DNA of 54,925 nt from a virus: the IMG/VR virus record IMGVR_UViG_3300020021_000017, positions 1-54,925 of that record; one strand, written 5' to 3'. The notes beneath the pieces are model-generated. The model did not search any database. It saw only the letters and a program-made list of their open reading frames with translations, and was not told the origin of the DNA. The position numbers and the translations under genes are program-made. This document shows positions 14,308 through 22,275 of the stretch, in pieces; position 1 is the first letter of the stretch, and the number at the start of each line of letters is the position of its first letter.

Positions 14308-15243
14308 ATGGAAATAATGAGTATTTTTAGAAAGTTCTTTGCGGAGTTTAAAACTCCTCGCCTTCGTGACCGTAGGGAACACTACGCATCAAGTATCATG
14401 TCAGATCTTAGGGACCAGTATTGGGCATTAACCGGCGAACCAGAGACTAATCCTTCCGACACTGCGGGAAGAGTTAAGATGTTTCTAGGTAACGCTATTG
14501 AAAAAGAACTTAAAGACGAAATCCTTTCTAATCTGCACTTCTTTGGTCTACACCTACTTGGGACGCAGGTTCCTGCTGGCCTCGATAACCCTAATTTCAA
14601 CATGTATTATGATGCTGTTGTTACTGAGCGCGATGGTGCCAAATGGGGCAAAAAATATATCCTGGAAGTCAAAAGTAAAAGCGGCATTGGTGCTGACATG
14701 TTTATGCGATCTTTTGATCCCGGTGATTCTTATATGGCCCAAATGGCTTTGTATCTGCATACTTCACATTTGAAAGGATTGACGGATGAAGGCATTTTTA
14801 TCTTTGTTCCTCTCTCTAATGATACTATCGGCGATATTGTTGCAATCTACTGCAAATACGACCCGTCCACTAGATTTATTACTGCGCATTATGCAACGAC
14901 ACTATCAGGACACGAACAGAAAATAAATTTTATTTTTAATGTTGACTTAGCAATTGAACGTGCTAAATTAATAGATACGGCAGTCAAAAATAAACAAGAA
15001 CCAGCGGGGGAATTTATTTATAAATTTCCTCTTAATGAAGATTACCTTAAGAACGTTTCTGATTTTCAACTTGAAAAGGCTGCAAAAGGTAATGTAGTGT
15101 TGGGCGACTGGCAGGTTAAGTATAGCCGATGGAAAGATAAGATTTTGAAACAAGAAAATATTGAACCAGGTTACTCAAAGGCAGAATTAGAAATTCTTGT
15201 TGCTGAATATAAACGACGTCATCCGAAGAGTAAGAAGTTTTAA
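14308..15243 (+). CDS. PD-(D/E)XK-family exonuclease-like protein
   Basis: This encodes 311 residues; AAAGGTGGG precedes the ATG. Motifs are GNAIEKELKDEIL (helical acidic motif I, about residues 57-69), MYYDAVV (aspartate, about 104-110), YILEVKSKSG (the E-x-K core, about 120-129) and SYMAQMALYLH (the QxxxY-type motif IV helix). This matches RecB/Cas4-like exonucleases used by phages for recombination or host DNA breakdown. It lies directly upstream of the SSB-like gene. Confidence 0.8.
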   Translation: MEIMSIFRKFFAEFKTPRLRDRREHYASSIMSDLRDQYWALTGEPETNPSDTAGRVKMFLGNAIEKELKDEILSNLHFFGLHLLGTQVPAGLDNPNFNMYYDAVVTERDGAKWGKKYILEVKSKSGIGADMFMRSFDPGDSYMAQMALYLHTSHLKGLTDEGIFIFVPLSNDTIGDIVAIYCKYDPSTRFITAHYATTLSGHEQKINFIFNVDLAIERAKLIDTAVKNKQEPAGEFIYKFPLNEDYLKNVSDFQLEKAAKGNVVLGDWQVKYSRWKDKILKQENIEPGYSKAELEILVAEYKRRHPKSKKF

Positions 15244-15265
15244 TAGTATTCCGAAGGGGAATGTC

Positions 15266-15297
15266 GGGTAGGCAGCGAATCTTATAAATACCTACCC
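15266..15297 (+). promoter_or_regulatory. Stem-loop in leader of SSB-like gene
   Basis: GGGTAGG (15266-15272) pairs perfectly with CCTACCC (15291-15297) around an 18-nt loop. It sits between the nuclease stop and the SSB-like start, followed by a second small hairpin (AGCC/GGCT). It could be a weak terminator (an A/T-rich tail follows) or a translational control element. Confidence 0.4.
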
Positions 15298-15351
15298 AAA
15301 TTTTAATAAACCACGAAGCCTTAGGGCTGAGTATGAATGGAGTGAATGAGT

Positions 15352-15792
15352 ATGAAGGAACTTAAAGTAGTTGGTGGTGTAGTAAAGGAAGAGATCTTGA
15401 TGTATTATCAACCTAATGCACCTAAGACGCCTCATGCCAAAGTGAAAGCTTTGACTGTTGGTAAACCAATCTTGGGAACGTATGAAGGATCATTTGTTAA
15501 CAAGTTCGATAAGCGCAATCACCGCATTAAGACTTCCAAAGGTCTCATTGCAGTTGTTGGTTCTGCTGGTCTTGACAAGGATATGGTTCAAGTTGACCTT
15601 GGTGCGGATATCTCTGTAATGTATAAGGGTACTAAAGAGATTAAGTCGGGAATGTATAAGGGAAAGAAAGCTCATAGTTACGAAGTTAAGGCTAGTTCTT
15701 TTGACGCAAATCGTAAAGTTGAGGTTAAAGCCGCGCTTAAAGTAGCTGCTCCTGTAATTGATACCGAGGTGGACGATAACGATCCTTTTTAA
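15352..15792 (+). CDS. ssb: Single-stranded DNA-binding protein-like
   Basis: Start 15352 (146 residues) has GGAG at 9 nt; an ATG at 15346 is alternative. The product is Lys-rich with beta-barrel-like alternation (IAVVGSAGLD, VQVDLGADISVMYKGTKE...) and ends in an acidic tip, VDDNDPF. That matches the protein-recruiting acidic tail of SSBs (compare DDDIPF). It sits between the exonuclease and helicase genes. No further family evidence. Confidence 0.65.
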   Translation: MKELKVVGGVVKEEILMYYQPNAPKTPHAKVKALTVGKPILGTYEGSFVNKFDKRNHRIKTSKGLIAVVGSAGLDKDMVQVDLGADISVMYKGTKEIKSGMYKGKKAHSYEVKASSFDANRKVEVKAALKVAAPVIDTEVDDNDPF

Positions 15793-15882
15793 ATAAGTTT
15801 GCCAGTCCTTAATTGGGTAAATGATACTTATATCAACTGGTAATAATTCAGTGGGGTTTGAACTTTTGTTCAGCCATCTAGC

Positions 15883-15914
15883 GCCTCAGTAGATTCCGTC
15901 TCTGGGGCATTTTT
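15883..15914 (+). terminator. Rho-independent terminator after SSB-like gene
   Basis: GCCTCAG (15883-15889) pairs with CTGGGGC (15902-15908), including one G-U pair, followed by ATTTTT. It would reduce transcription between the SSB-like gene and the replication genes, or separate early from later expression. Confidence 0.65.
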
Positions 15915-15927
15915 GTCTGGAGGATTT

Positions 15928-16197
15928 ATGTTAAAGAAAAAACCTACACTCAAGAACCGAAACACGGAACTTGATTTAATTGAAAAATCTATAAAACTTA
16001 AAGACGGTAAGTATCGATTAGATTTCGGTGAATATGGTTCTTGTGGGCATATTACCGTTTATCAGCTAACAAAAGATACCGAAGGACAAAACTATTACGA
16101 ACAAACACATAGTTTTACTACTGATAACGTACCTACAATTCGTAGTTCAACCAAAGGTATTTTCCTGCTTTTAAAAGATCTCTACTTCTCAGAGTAA
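15928..16197 (+). CDS. Hypothetical protein
   Basis: Start 15928 (89 residues) follows GGAGG with 6-nt spacing. Basic N-terminus (MLKKKPTLKNRN), then a small beta-rich body (KYRLDFGEYGSCGHITVYQL). It is the first gene after the terminator. Function unknown. Confidence 0.6.
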   Translation: MLKKKPTLKNRNTELDLIEKSIKLKDGKYRLDFGEYGSCGHITVYQLTKDTEGQNYYEQTHSFTTDNVPTIRSSTKGIFLLLKDLYFSE

Positions 16198-16200
16198 TTT

Positions 16201-16533
16201 ATGAATGCCCTGGACCTAACTAAATTATTCGCGTGTACTTGGAAAGAGCGGTACGGAAAGCCCTATACAATAAATTTTGGTCGCGATTCGTCGATGTTTA
16301 AAACATTGTTGACAGACTTTACAGACCTAGATATTCAAGATATGATCAAGTTCTATTTATTCGAATTACAGAGCACTTTTGCTATTGAAGGTGGGCATAC
16401 AACTGCAATATTTAAATATTGTATACCACAAATAATTGCCGAAATGCAAAGATATAAGAAAATCGAAGAAGCAGCAAAGAACGTTGATAAAACAGATTTT
16501 CAGCGTTTGCAAGAAGCTAGAAAGAAGCTATGA
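16201..16533 (+). CDS. Hypothetical replication-associated protein, possible helicase loader
   Basis: This encodes 110 residues, helical: LFACTWKERYGKPYTINFGRDSSMFKTLL..., a pattern seen in small phage proteins preceding DnaB-type helicases and thought to act as loaders or replisome organisers. It overlaps the helicase gene by 4 nt (ATGA), supporting a joint role. The assignment is by pattern and context only. Confidence 0.5.
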   Translation: MNALDLTKLFACTWKERYGKPYTINFGRDSSMFKTLLTDFTDLDIQDMIKFYLFELQSTFAIEGGHTTAIFKYCIPQIIAEMQRYKKIEEAAKNVDKTDFQRLQEARKKL

Positions 16534-17363
16534 AATCTTTAGAAGAAGCCTGTATAAGGACTAATTGGGATTCTTTTGTATCTTATTTAGATCGCAGGGT
16601 GTCGGGCATTCAGACGGGTATTACAGCCCTAGATTCATATTTACTTGGTCTGGGCGGTGTAACTGTGATCCAAGGAGATACTGGAACAAATAAATCCACC
16701 CTTATGTTGCAAATTGCTCTTCATCAATTAATGCAAGGAAATCCAGCGCTTATTATAGATCGTGAAAACGGTCAAGGTAGACTTCGCAGTCGTCTAACTT
16801 GCCAACTTAACGGCATTTCTGAAACAGACTTGCTTGTAGGAACTAGAGAGCAAAGATTATTTTGGGTTAAGCCAGTTACAAGACTACCTTTTTATATTTA
16901 CACTGAGAGCGTTTCTGATTTTGTAATTCTAGAAACCCGCATAAAAGAAATGGCAGACCTTTACCCAGACAAACCCCTGCTCCTAATCATAGATTCTCTA
17001 CAAGCTCTTGTCCCAGTTAACGAGGACCAAAGAGTTAGCCTCGAGAAATGGCTTTATTGGGCCGATGGGATGAAGGTACAATATGACGGTAGGTTGACTA
17101 TCCTAGCAACTTCAGAGGTTCGTAGAGCCTCTTATGAGGTTAAGGAGGCAATAGGACGGGCTAAAGGAACTAACGCGGTGGAATACAAAGCAGAAGTACT
17201 TTTGAACTTAAAAGAGGTTGCTGACACAGGTGAGATTAAAGTTGAAGTTGCAAAGAATCGTGATAATATTAAAGGTGCGACAATACTTTTACGCAAGGTT
17301 TTTGCAGATCCAAGTAATAATAGAAGTTTTACTTTTTGCTTAGAAGGAGCGGATGAATTATGA
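16530..17363 (+). CDS. RecA/DnaB-like replicative helicase ATPase
   Basis: This encodes 277 residues without a DnaB N-terminal domain. QTGITALDSYLLGLGGVTVI leads into Walker A GDTGTNKST (about 50-58), where the usual glycine before Lys is Asn. LLLIIDSLQALVP is the Walker B region (about 151-163), followed by ILATSEVRR. The C-terminal KVEVAKNRDNIKGA matches the DnaB/KaiC motif near the ATP site. It is likely the replicative helicase acting with the family A polymerase. Adjacent genes overlap by 4 nt. Confidence 0.75.
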   Translation: MKSLEEACIRTNWDSFVSYLDRRVSGIQTGITALDSYLLGLGGVTVIQGDTGTNKSTLMLQIALHQLMQGNPALIIDRENGQGRLRSRLTCQLNGISETDLLVGTREQRLFWVKPVTRLPFYIYTESVSDFVILETRIKEMADLYPDKPLLLIIDSLQALVPVNEDQRVSLEKWLYWADGMKVQYDGRLTILATSEVRRASYEVKEAIGRAKGTNAVEYKAEVLLNLKEVADTGEIKVEVAKNRDNIKGATILLRKVFADPSNNRSFTFCLEGADEL

Positions 17364-18172
17364 TTTGTAGTCTTTGTAACATGGAAGCAATTGTAAATCA
17401 AGCTGAAGGGAAAGAATTCTTTTACTGCCGAACTTGTAAGATTGAGCCAACAGAAAAGAGAGATATAAACTATCCCATCTTACCTCCAGGTTCTATACAT
17501 TATAATGCAAATACTTTCCCCGGTTCCGTTAATCCCTCTTTCGGACCATTGATCCCCGCTTCCCGAGCATTCTTTGATAATGTTTCTAAAATCCAATCTT
17601 CGCCGCATCAGTTAGGTTCCGCTCTTAGAATTCCGTTCACGATAACAACACAAACGGGATTGCTCCCATCTTCGCCGCATCACTTGCTTTCTTTATCGAC
17701 ACCAATAGTTTTGTGGTGGCTTATTCCAGCCGATCTAAATCCCTTCTCAGTTTACTTAAATAAATGGCTACCCGGTTCCTTACAACTTAGTACGCTACCT
17801 GATATATTTTATGGTATTGATCGCAATCTTGATCGAATACAATTGGCTGGAAATTGGTATGACGGGACAGGCAAAACTATAGAAGAAGGTATAATAAATT
17901 TATCTTATGATATTATGCAAAGAGGAGGAAATGTAGACACAGTATTCATGCATTTAACAGATTTTACTAATCTTTGTAAACATTTAGGGAATTTCTCTCC
18001 CATTTCATATCATACAATAATCTATAGCCACTCCAAAATTAATGTATATCCTGATTCAGATTGTCCAAAAGGTTTTGTTTATCTAGTTCAAATGAATACT
18101 TGGGAATACAGTCTTAATTTTAATGCACTTTACTGCACTAATCTTGCATTCAATGGAGTATTGAAACTATGA
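17360..18172 (+). CDS. Zinc-ribbon protein with major-capsid-protein-like C-terminal domain
   Basis: This encodes 270 residues. Residues 3-26 hold a zinc ribbon (CSLC...CRTC). Residues 27-145 are Pro/Ser-rich with LPPGSIHYNA. Residues 150-252 align with residues 261-380 of this phage's own capsid protein (45997-47292): FYGIDRNLD/FWGVDRSVD, QLAG/RLAG, YDGTGKTIEE/FDGSGESIEE, CPKGFVYLVQMNTWEYSL/CPQQMCYLLELDVWKLRSL. The first 61 aligned positions hold about 24 identities by hand count. It overlaps the helicase gene (17360-17363) and a small Zn protein (18169-18172). Role unknown: captured capsid fragment, assembly regulator or decoy are possibilities. Confidence 0.8.
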   Translation: MICSLCNMEAIVNQAEGKEFFYCRTCKIEPTEKRDINYPILPPGSIHYNANTFPGSVNPSFGPLIPASRAFFDNVSKIQSSPHQLGSALRIPFTITTQTGLLPSSPHHLLSLSTPIVLWWLIPADLNPFSVYLNKWLPGSLQLSTLPDIFYGIDRNLDRIQLAGNWYDGTGKTIEEGIINLSYDIMQRGGNVDTVFMHLTDFTNLCKHLGNFSPISYHTIIYSHSKINVYPDSDCPKGFVYLVQMNTWEYSLNFNALYCTNLAFNGVLKL

Positions 18173-18363
18173 AGAAGCCAATTATTCGTTGTGAACGCTG
18201 TCATCATGAAGGAAGAGTAGAAAAATTACATTGTTTCGTTTGTGCTGGTTGCAAGAGAGTGGTAGAGTATAAGAATACTGACAAGAAACTTTTTGTGGAA
18301 ATTGATTTAGGACTGTGCAATCCGTGTCATGAAAGATGTCCTCATAGACCAGAAGGAATGTAA
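18169..18363 (+). CDS. Small multi-CxxC zinc protein
   Basis: This encodes 64 residues with CERC, CFVCAGC and CNPC/C pairs, enough for two zinc ribbons. It overlaps the gene before by 4 nt and abuts the polymerase start. A structural or nucleic-acid-binding accessory to replication is plausible from position. Confidence 0.6.
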   Translation: MKKPIIRCERCHHEGRVEKLHCFVCAGCKRVVEYKNTDKKLFVEIDLGLCNPCHERCPHRPEGM

Positions 18364-20432
18364 TGAGACCAAAAAATCCTAAATTTATTTGTGTAGATTG
18401 TGAAACAACAGGATTAGACTGGACAAAAGATACCTTACATGGCTTTGCTTACGCTTATGAAGAAGGTGAAGCAATTTATGTTAATGTTTCAGATATACCT
18501 AATTATGTAAAAGAGGATTTGGAAAATTCCGCTATTTCAGTTATTGGTCATAATCTGCATGCGTTTGATGCAAAGTTTCTATTTGCCATAGGGATTAAGA
18601 TACAAGGCAAAATGATTGAAAATATGGGTATTTGGCAATTATTGGATGACACTACTCCTTTAGGTTTGAAATTCTTGTCTGAAAAGCATATTGGTCTTGA
18701 ATCATTGGAACGTAAAAGGCTTCTGGATGACACTATTAAAAAAGCAGGAGTTTCTAATATTGCTGGGCTATGTGCCAAAGATTTACTTGATGCTTCTCAT
18801 CCATATCTAAAAGTAATTGGCGATTATTGTGAAGAAGATTGTAATAATACTTTACACCTGGCACTTCTAGGCATGGAAAAACTTAAAGAATTAGATAAGA
18901 AACTTAAAGAAAAATATAGGGTTACTAAAACTCCTCTTGATTACTTCCGAGAAGAATTCACTCCTCTTGAGAGTGTTCTGTTTAAAATTGAGACTGAGGG
19001 GTTTCGAGTTAATTTGGCTGTCATTGAGAAGTTGAGGGCAAGTGCCGAGATCAAACGGGATGAGTTGACTGCGCGCCTTAATAAGGGCTTTAAAGAGCAA
19101 ATTGCAATTATTGAAGATAAGCTGTACCAGTCAGCCCTGCTTAAACTAGTGATGCCTGCTGCAAAAGCTAAACGTATAAAAGGAGAAGGTAAATTAGCTT
19201 TTAGTTGGGAGAATGCTAATCACGTAGCAATCCTATTCTTCGAGCATACTAATTTCCCAGAGGAATTCATCCGTAGGACCGCTAGAGGTAGTTATGCTAC
19301 TGATAAGACTTATATTAACGGGCTAATGCAGTCATTACCCAAAGGGCACATTCTCCTAAAAGCAATTCCTATCTATGCAAAATATAAGTTAAATCAAAAG
19401 GTACTCACTACTTATACAGGAGATTCTGAAAAGGGTATTTATTCGAAAATCAGAAAAGGTGAGGACGGTAATCATTACATTTATCCTACTTTTCGGCAGA
19501 CAACTACTACTGGAAGATTGGCGTGCAAATCTCCAAACATGCAGAATATTCCACGAAACTCTCCCATTAAAGAATTATTCATACCTACTCAAGAGGGTAA
19601 TGTGTTTGATCATTTCGATTATAGCCAGATAGAATTAAGGATTGCGGGGCATTTGGCTAATGACAAAGATATCATTGCTGCGTATATTAATGGTGATGAT
19701 GTACATAAACAAACAGCAGCCACACTTTTTGAAATACCTATTACGGAAGTCACAGATATTCAAAGACAAGTTGGTAAAACATCTAATTTTTTAACGATTT
19801 ATAAAGGAGGTGCTTATAGATTGCAGGAAAGTCTCAGACAGCCAAATGGCTCATATCCGGGGCTCGAGTTTAGTAAAGAAGAGTGCCAAGAGTTTATTGA
19901 TAAATTCTTTGAACGCTATCCTGATCTTACTAAGTACCTCGCAAATGTACTCGTATTTGTTAGGAAAAACAGGTTTGTAATTAGCGAAGTGGGACGTATT
20001 CGAAGGTTAAGTGATATTGCTTTTGGTGATGAAGGCAACCTTAATTACAAAACTAAACGGTTTGGTGGTACACAACAACAAAGACAATTAATTATACAAG
20101 ACTTCAAAACAAAGAGTATACCAAATCCTTCTGAAGATGATATTTTCTGGGCCGCGCACAAGCGCTATAATCATGCAGTTAAGCAAGCATTTAACTTCCC
20201 AGATCAATCCTTATCTGCTAGTATAATTAAGCGCGCAATGATTAAGTTACATGCTGATGGTATTTCAATTCGTAATCAAGTGCATGACTCATTAGATATT
20301 GAGAGAGAAGAGAAGTTTACCAGTAAAACAGATTATGTACGGCATGTAATGGAAACTATCTATCCTTGCAGGCTTCCAATTAAAGTAGATTTTAAGACAC
20401 TTAGGAGTTTCAGTGAAGAAGATAAAGCCTAA
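18363..20432 (+). CDS. polA: Family A DNA polymerase with 3'-5' exonuclease
   Basis: This encodes 689 residues. The N-terminal DnaQ-like exonuclease has FICVDCETTGLDW (D12, E14), IGHNLHAFD and YCEEDCNNT. The palm/fingers have TTTGRLACKSPNMQNIPR, motif A DYSQIELRIAGHLA (about 419), motif B RQVGKTSNFLTIY (about 467) and motif C QVHDSLDIE (about 640). Motif B has Phe at the position governing sugar discrimination; T7 polymerase has Tyr there. No 5'-3' nuclease domain. This is the replicative polymerase of the phage. The HNH gene starts inside its end. Confidence 0.95.
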   Translation: MRPKNPKFICVDCETTGLDWTKDTLHGFAYAYEEGEAIYVNVSDIPNYVKEDLENSAISVIGHNLHAFDAKFLFAIGIKIQGKMIENMGIWQLLDDTTPLGLKFLSEKHIGLESLERKRLLDDTIKKAGVSNIAGLCAKDLLDASHPYLKVIGDYCEEDCNNTLHLALLGMEKLKELDKKLKEKYRVTKTPLDYFREEFTPLESVLFKIETEGFRVNLAVIEKLRASAEIKRDELTARLNKGFKEQIAIIEDKLYQSALLKLVMPAAKAKRIKGEGKLAFSWENANHVAILFFEHTNFPEEFIRRTARGSYATDKTYINGLMQSLPKGHILLKAIPIYAKYKLNQKVLTTYTGDSEKGIYSKIRKGEDGNHYIYPTFRQTTTTGRLACKSPNMQNIPRNSPIKELFIPTQEGNVFDHFDYSQIELRIAGHLANDKDIIAAYINGDDVHKQTAATLFEIPITEVTDIQRQVGKTSNFLTIYKGGAYRLQESLRQPNGSYPGLEFSKEECQEFIDKFFERYPDLTKYLANVLVFVRKNRFVISEVGRIRRLSDIAFGDEGNLNYKTKRFGGTQQQRQLIIQDFKTKSIPNPSEDDIFWAAHKRYNHAVKQAFNFPDQSLSASIIKRAMIKLHADGISIRNQVHDSLDIEREEKFTSKTDYVRHVMETIYPCRLPIKVDFKTLRSFSEEDKA

Positions 20433-20754
20433 AAAGAAGAGAGTTTCGAAGTATCCTTGGTACTACAAGTATCTATTTGCGGCTGCCCGTAAAACCTTTA
20501 GGTGGTCTCCAGCCAAGAGAAATGCCGTGAAACGTGCATTTGGTAAGTGTGAACTTTGTGAGCAATACGCCGATAAACTAGTTGTAGATCACATCCGTCC
20601 TGTAGTAGATCCTGAAACGGGCTTCACAACTTGGGATTCTTATTACACAAGATTATTCGTTCCTGAGAGCGAAGTGCAGGCTATCTGCAGTCCGTGTCAT
20701 AAACTGAAAACTAAAACAGAAGCCAAGATACGTGCTGGGGTTCGTAATGCTTGA
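20413..20754 (+). CDS. HNH endonuclease
   Basis: This encodes 113 residues from a GTG with AGGAG 5 nt upstream, overlapping the polymerase end by 20 nt. Basic N-terminus, then CELCEQ, LVVDHIRPVVDPETG (the DH catalytic pair), and AICSPCHKLKTKTE (second Cys pair with the distal His). This is an intact HNH motif, unlike the degenerate one at 7235-7699. It could be a homing-type nicking enzyme or a recombination/packaging aid. Confidence 0.85.
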   Translation: MKKIKPKKKRVSKYPWYYKYLFAAARKTFRWSPAKRNAVKRAFGKCELCEQYADKLVVDHIRPVVDPETGFTTWDSYYTRLFVPESEVQAICSPCHKLKTKTEAKIRAGVRNA

Positions 20755-21004
20755 TATTGTAAACAGCATTTTCAACATCTTTAGTACTTTTGCAATTCTC
20801 GCTAGTTGCTATGGAATATATAAAGCTAAAAAAGTACATAAACAAAGCATTATTACAACTCTTTTTTTTGTTTCTTATGGAGCTTGGAATATTTATTATT
20901 TCTATATTTTAAAGCAGCATTTTAGTATGTATTGTGTCATGGTGACTTTAGCAGCTAATTTGTTATGGACCGGTCTGATTATAAAATATTGGAAGAATGC
21001 ATAA
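20747..21004 (+). CDS. Three-span membrane protein
   Basis: Start 20747 (85 residues) overlaps the HNH stop. Three hydrophobic helices (about 5-25, 32-52, 55-78) with TLFFVSYGAWNIYYF between them, a layout like half-size PQ-loop/SemiSWEET-type transport proteins. Similar small phage membrane proteins exist with unknown function. Transport is not asserted. Confidence 0.55.
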   Translation: MLDIVNSIFNIFSTFAILASCYGIYKAKKVHKQSIITTLFFVSYGAWNIYYFYILKQHFSMYCVMVTLAANLLWTGLIIKYWKNA

Positions 21005-21006
21005 TT

Positions 21007-21759
21007 ATGAGTAAAAAAGCAAAAGTAATCTTGTTTGATATTGAGAATAGCCCGATAACGTCTTATACCTGGGCGATGTTTGATACCAATGTAATTGATA
21101 TTAAGAAAGATTGGGAGCTCTTGAGTTTTAGTTATAAAGAATTGGGACAAAAGAAAGCAACGTGCATAACTAGATTAGATTTTGTTGATCCTACCGATAA
21201 ATCTCTTACTAAAGCTCTATGGGATGTTTTAAACGGGGCGGACATTCTTATAGCACATAATGCCAATGAGTTTGATGTTAAGAAAGCTAATGCTAAGTTT
21301 TTGGAATGGAAATTAGGCCCCGTTTCTCCATCACACGTCATTGATACATTGAAGATTGCTCGTAGATATTTCAAATTGTCAAGTAATAAACTTGACGAGT
21401 TAGGTAAGATTCTTAAAGTTGGTAGAAAAGTTAAGCACGAAGGATTCAGTTTGTGGCTAAAATGCATGGCTTCTGATGAAAAAGCCTTTAAGAAAATGGC
21501 TCGATATAATAACGAAGATGTGCAGTTGTTAGAGAGAGTTTATTTGAAGCTTCGTCCCTGGATGCAAGCGCATCCCAATTTGGGACAAATTGAACAAGAG
21601 TTTAGTAGCTGCCCAAAGTGTAAATCCACTAAATTAGTTAAGCGAGGATTTGGTTATACCAAAACTACTACTTATCAGCGGTACTTTTGTACTAGTTGTA
21701 AGGGATGGTGTAAAGGCGCAACTATTAAGGGTTTGAAACCAGAATTTACAGGAGTTTAA
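21007..21759 (+). CDS. DnaQ/RNase H-like 3'-5' exonuclease with C-terminal zinc ribbon
   Basis: Start 21007 (250 residues) is chosen over a longer frame inside the upstream gene. ILFDIENSP gives the DxE motif, ADILIAHNANEFDVKKANAKF the second Asp region, and MARYNNEDVQLLERVY the third acidic motif. This is the pattern of YprB-like or predicted 3'-5' exonucleases. Residues 210-240 have CPKCKS...CTSCKGW, a zinc ribbon that probably binds nucleic acid. A second proofreading-type or RNA-trimming nuclease beside the polymerase is plausible. Confidence 0.75.
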   Translation: MSKKAKVILFDIENSPITSYTWAMFDTNVIDIKKDWELLSFSYKELGQKKATCITRLDFVDPTDKSLTKALWDVLNGADILIAHNANEFDVKKANAKFLEWKLGPVSPSHVIDTLKIARRYFKLSSNKLDELGKILKVGRKVKHEGFSLWLKCMASDEKAFKKMARYNNEDVQLLERVYLKLRPWMQAHPNLGQIEQEFSSCPKCKSTKLVKRGFGYTKTTTYQRYFCTSCKGWCKGATIKGLKPEFTGV

Positions 21760-21760
21760 T

Positions 21761-22003
21761 GTGACTAGGATAAAAATGGGCGACATTGTTCGCATCATCT
21801 TTAATGACCATGCACAGGGTTCCGGGTATGCCCCGGGGGTATTACAATTTGAATGTTTTGGTAGGATTGCGGGGATTACTAAGACACACTTTGATGTATG
21901 TACTTGGGGGTATTTACCTGGTCATTTACAAGAAGCTGATGACAATTGTGACTTTACTCATATCGTTCGTGGAGCTATTATTTCGATAAAGGTTTTGAAA
22001 TAA
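21761..22003 (+). CDS. Small hypothetical protein
   Basis: This encodes 80 residues from GTG 21761 with GGAG 6 nt upstream. Beta-rich: KMGDIVRIIFND, GRIAGITKTHFDVCTW, AIISIKVL. Probably a small barrel domain. Its end overlaps the minus-strand microprotein gene by 26 nt. Function unknown. Confidence 0.55.
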   Translation: MTRIKMGDIVRIIFNDHAQGSGYAPGVLQFECFGRIAGITKTHFDVCTWGYLPGHLQEADDNCDFTHIVRGAIISIKVLK

Positions 22004-22142
22004 CTCGCATTGTTTTCTTCAATTCGGAACGAGTTCTCCTTCTACTAACTTCTCCCATCTGCACAGGTTCTTTCACGCCCGAAATAAACAAATAAACAAG
22101 TGATGATAAGAAAAAAGCTACGAATGCTATTACGATACTCAT
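21978..22142 (-). CDS. 54-residue membrane microprotein on the opposite strand
   Basis: The frame MSIVIAFVAFFLSSLVYLFISG... has one transmembrane helix (about 3-21), then an Arg/Lys-rich cytoplasmic-type tail (RRRTRSELKK) and ends PLSK. The composition is typical of a real microprotein, and it is the only minus-strand gene in this block. A strong minus-strand terminator hairpin ends 17 nt before the ATG, with a promoter further upstream, so expression may depend on read-through. The ribosome site is weak. Confidence 0.5.
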   Translation of the reverse strand: MSIVIAFVAFFLSSLVYLFISGVKEPVQMGEVSRRRTRSELKKTMRVISKPLSK

Positions 22143-22158
22143 TTATTTCACACAAATG

Positions 22159-22240
22159 AAAAAGGCCTCCTTTTGGAAGCCCTGCTTGGGGAGAGTAAGA
22201 TTTTGCTCTGTGAGCCCCTACTCCCCCCTAATTTTGTATA
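22159..22240 (-). ncRNA. Candidate small RNA or attenuator leader
   Basis: The minus strand forms a 10-bp stem (22228-22219 with 22197-22188) containing an inner GCTC/GAGC hairpin. A terminator follows: GGCTTCC/GGAGGCC with AAAA loop (22181-22164) and TTTTT (22163-22159). Both stems contain a G-U pair on the minus strand that becomes an A-C or C-A mismatch on the plus strand, so the RNA is minus-sense. A promoter lies just upstream. The predicted length is about 80 nt. Confidence 0.55.
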
Positions 22241-22245
22241 TCTTT

Positions 22246-22275
22246 ATACTAACGTAATATAAGGTCATTTGTCAA
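22246..22275 (-). promoter_or_regulatory. Promoter for the minus-strand small RNA
   Basis: Minus strand -35 TTGACA (22275-22270), 18-nt spacer, -10 TAGTAT (22251-22246); TATAAA three bases further down is an alternative with a 21-nt spacer. The same perfect -35 occurs at 11102-11097. Confidence 0.5.
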
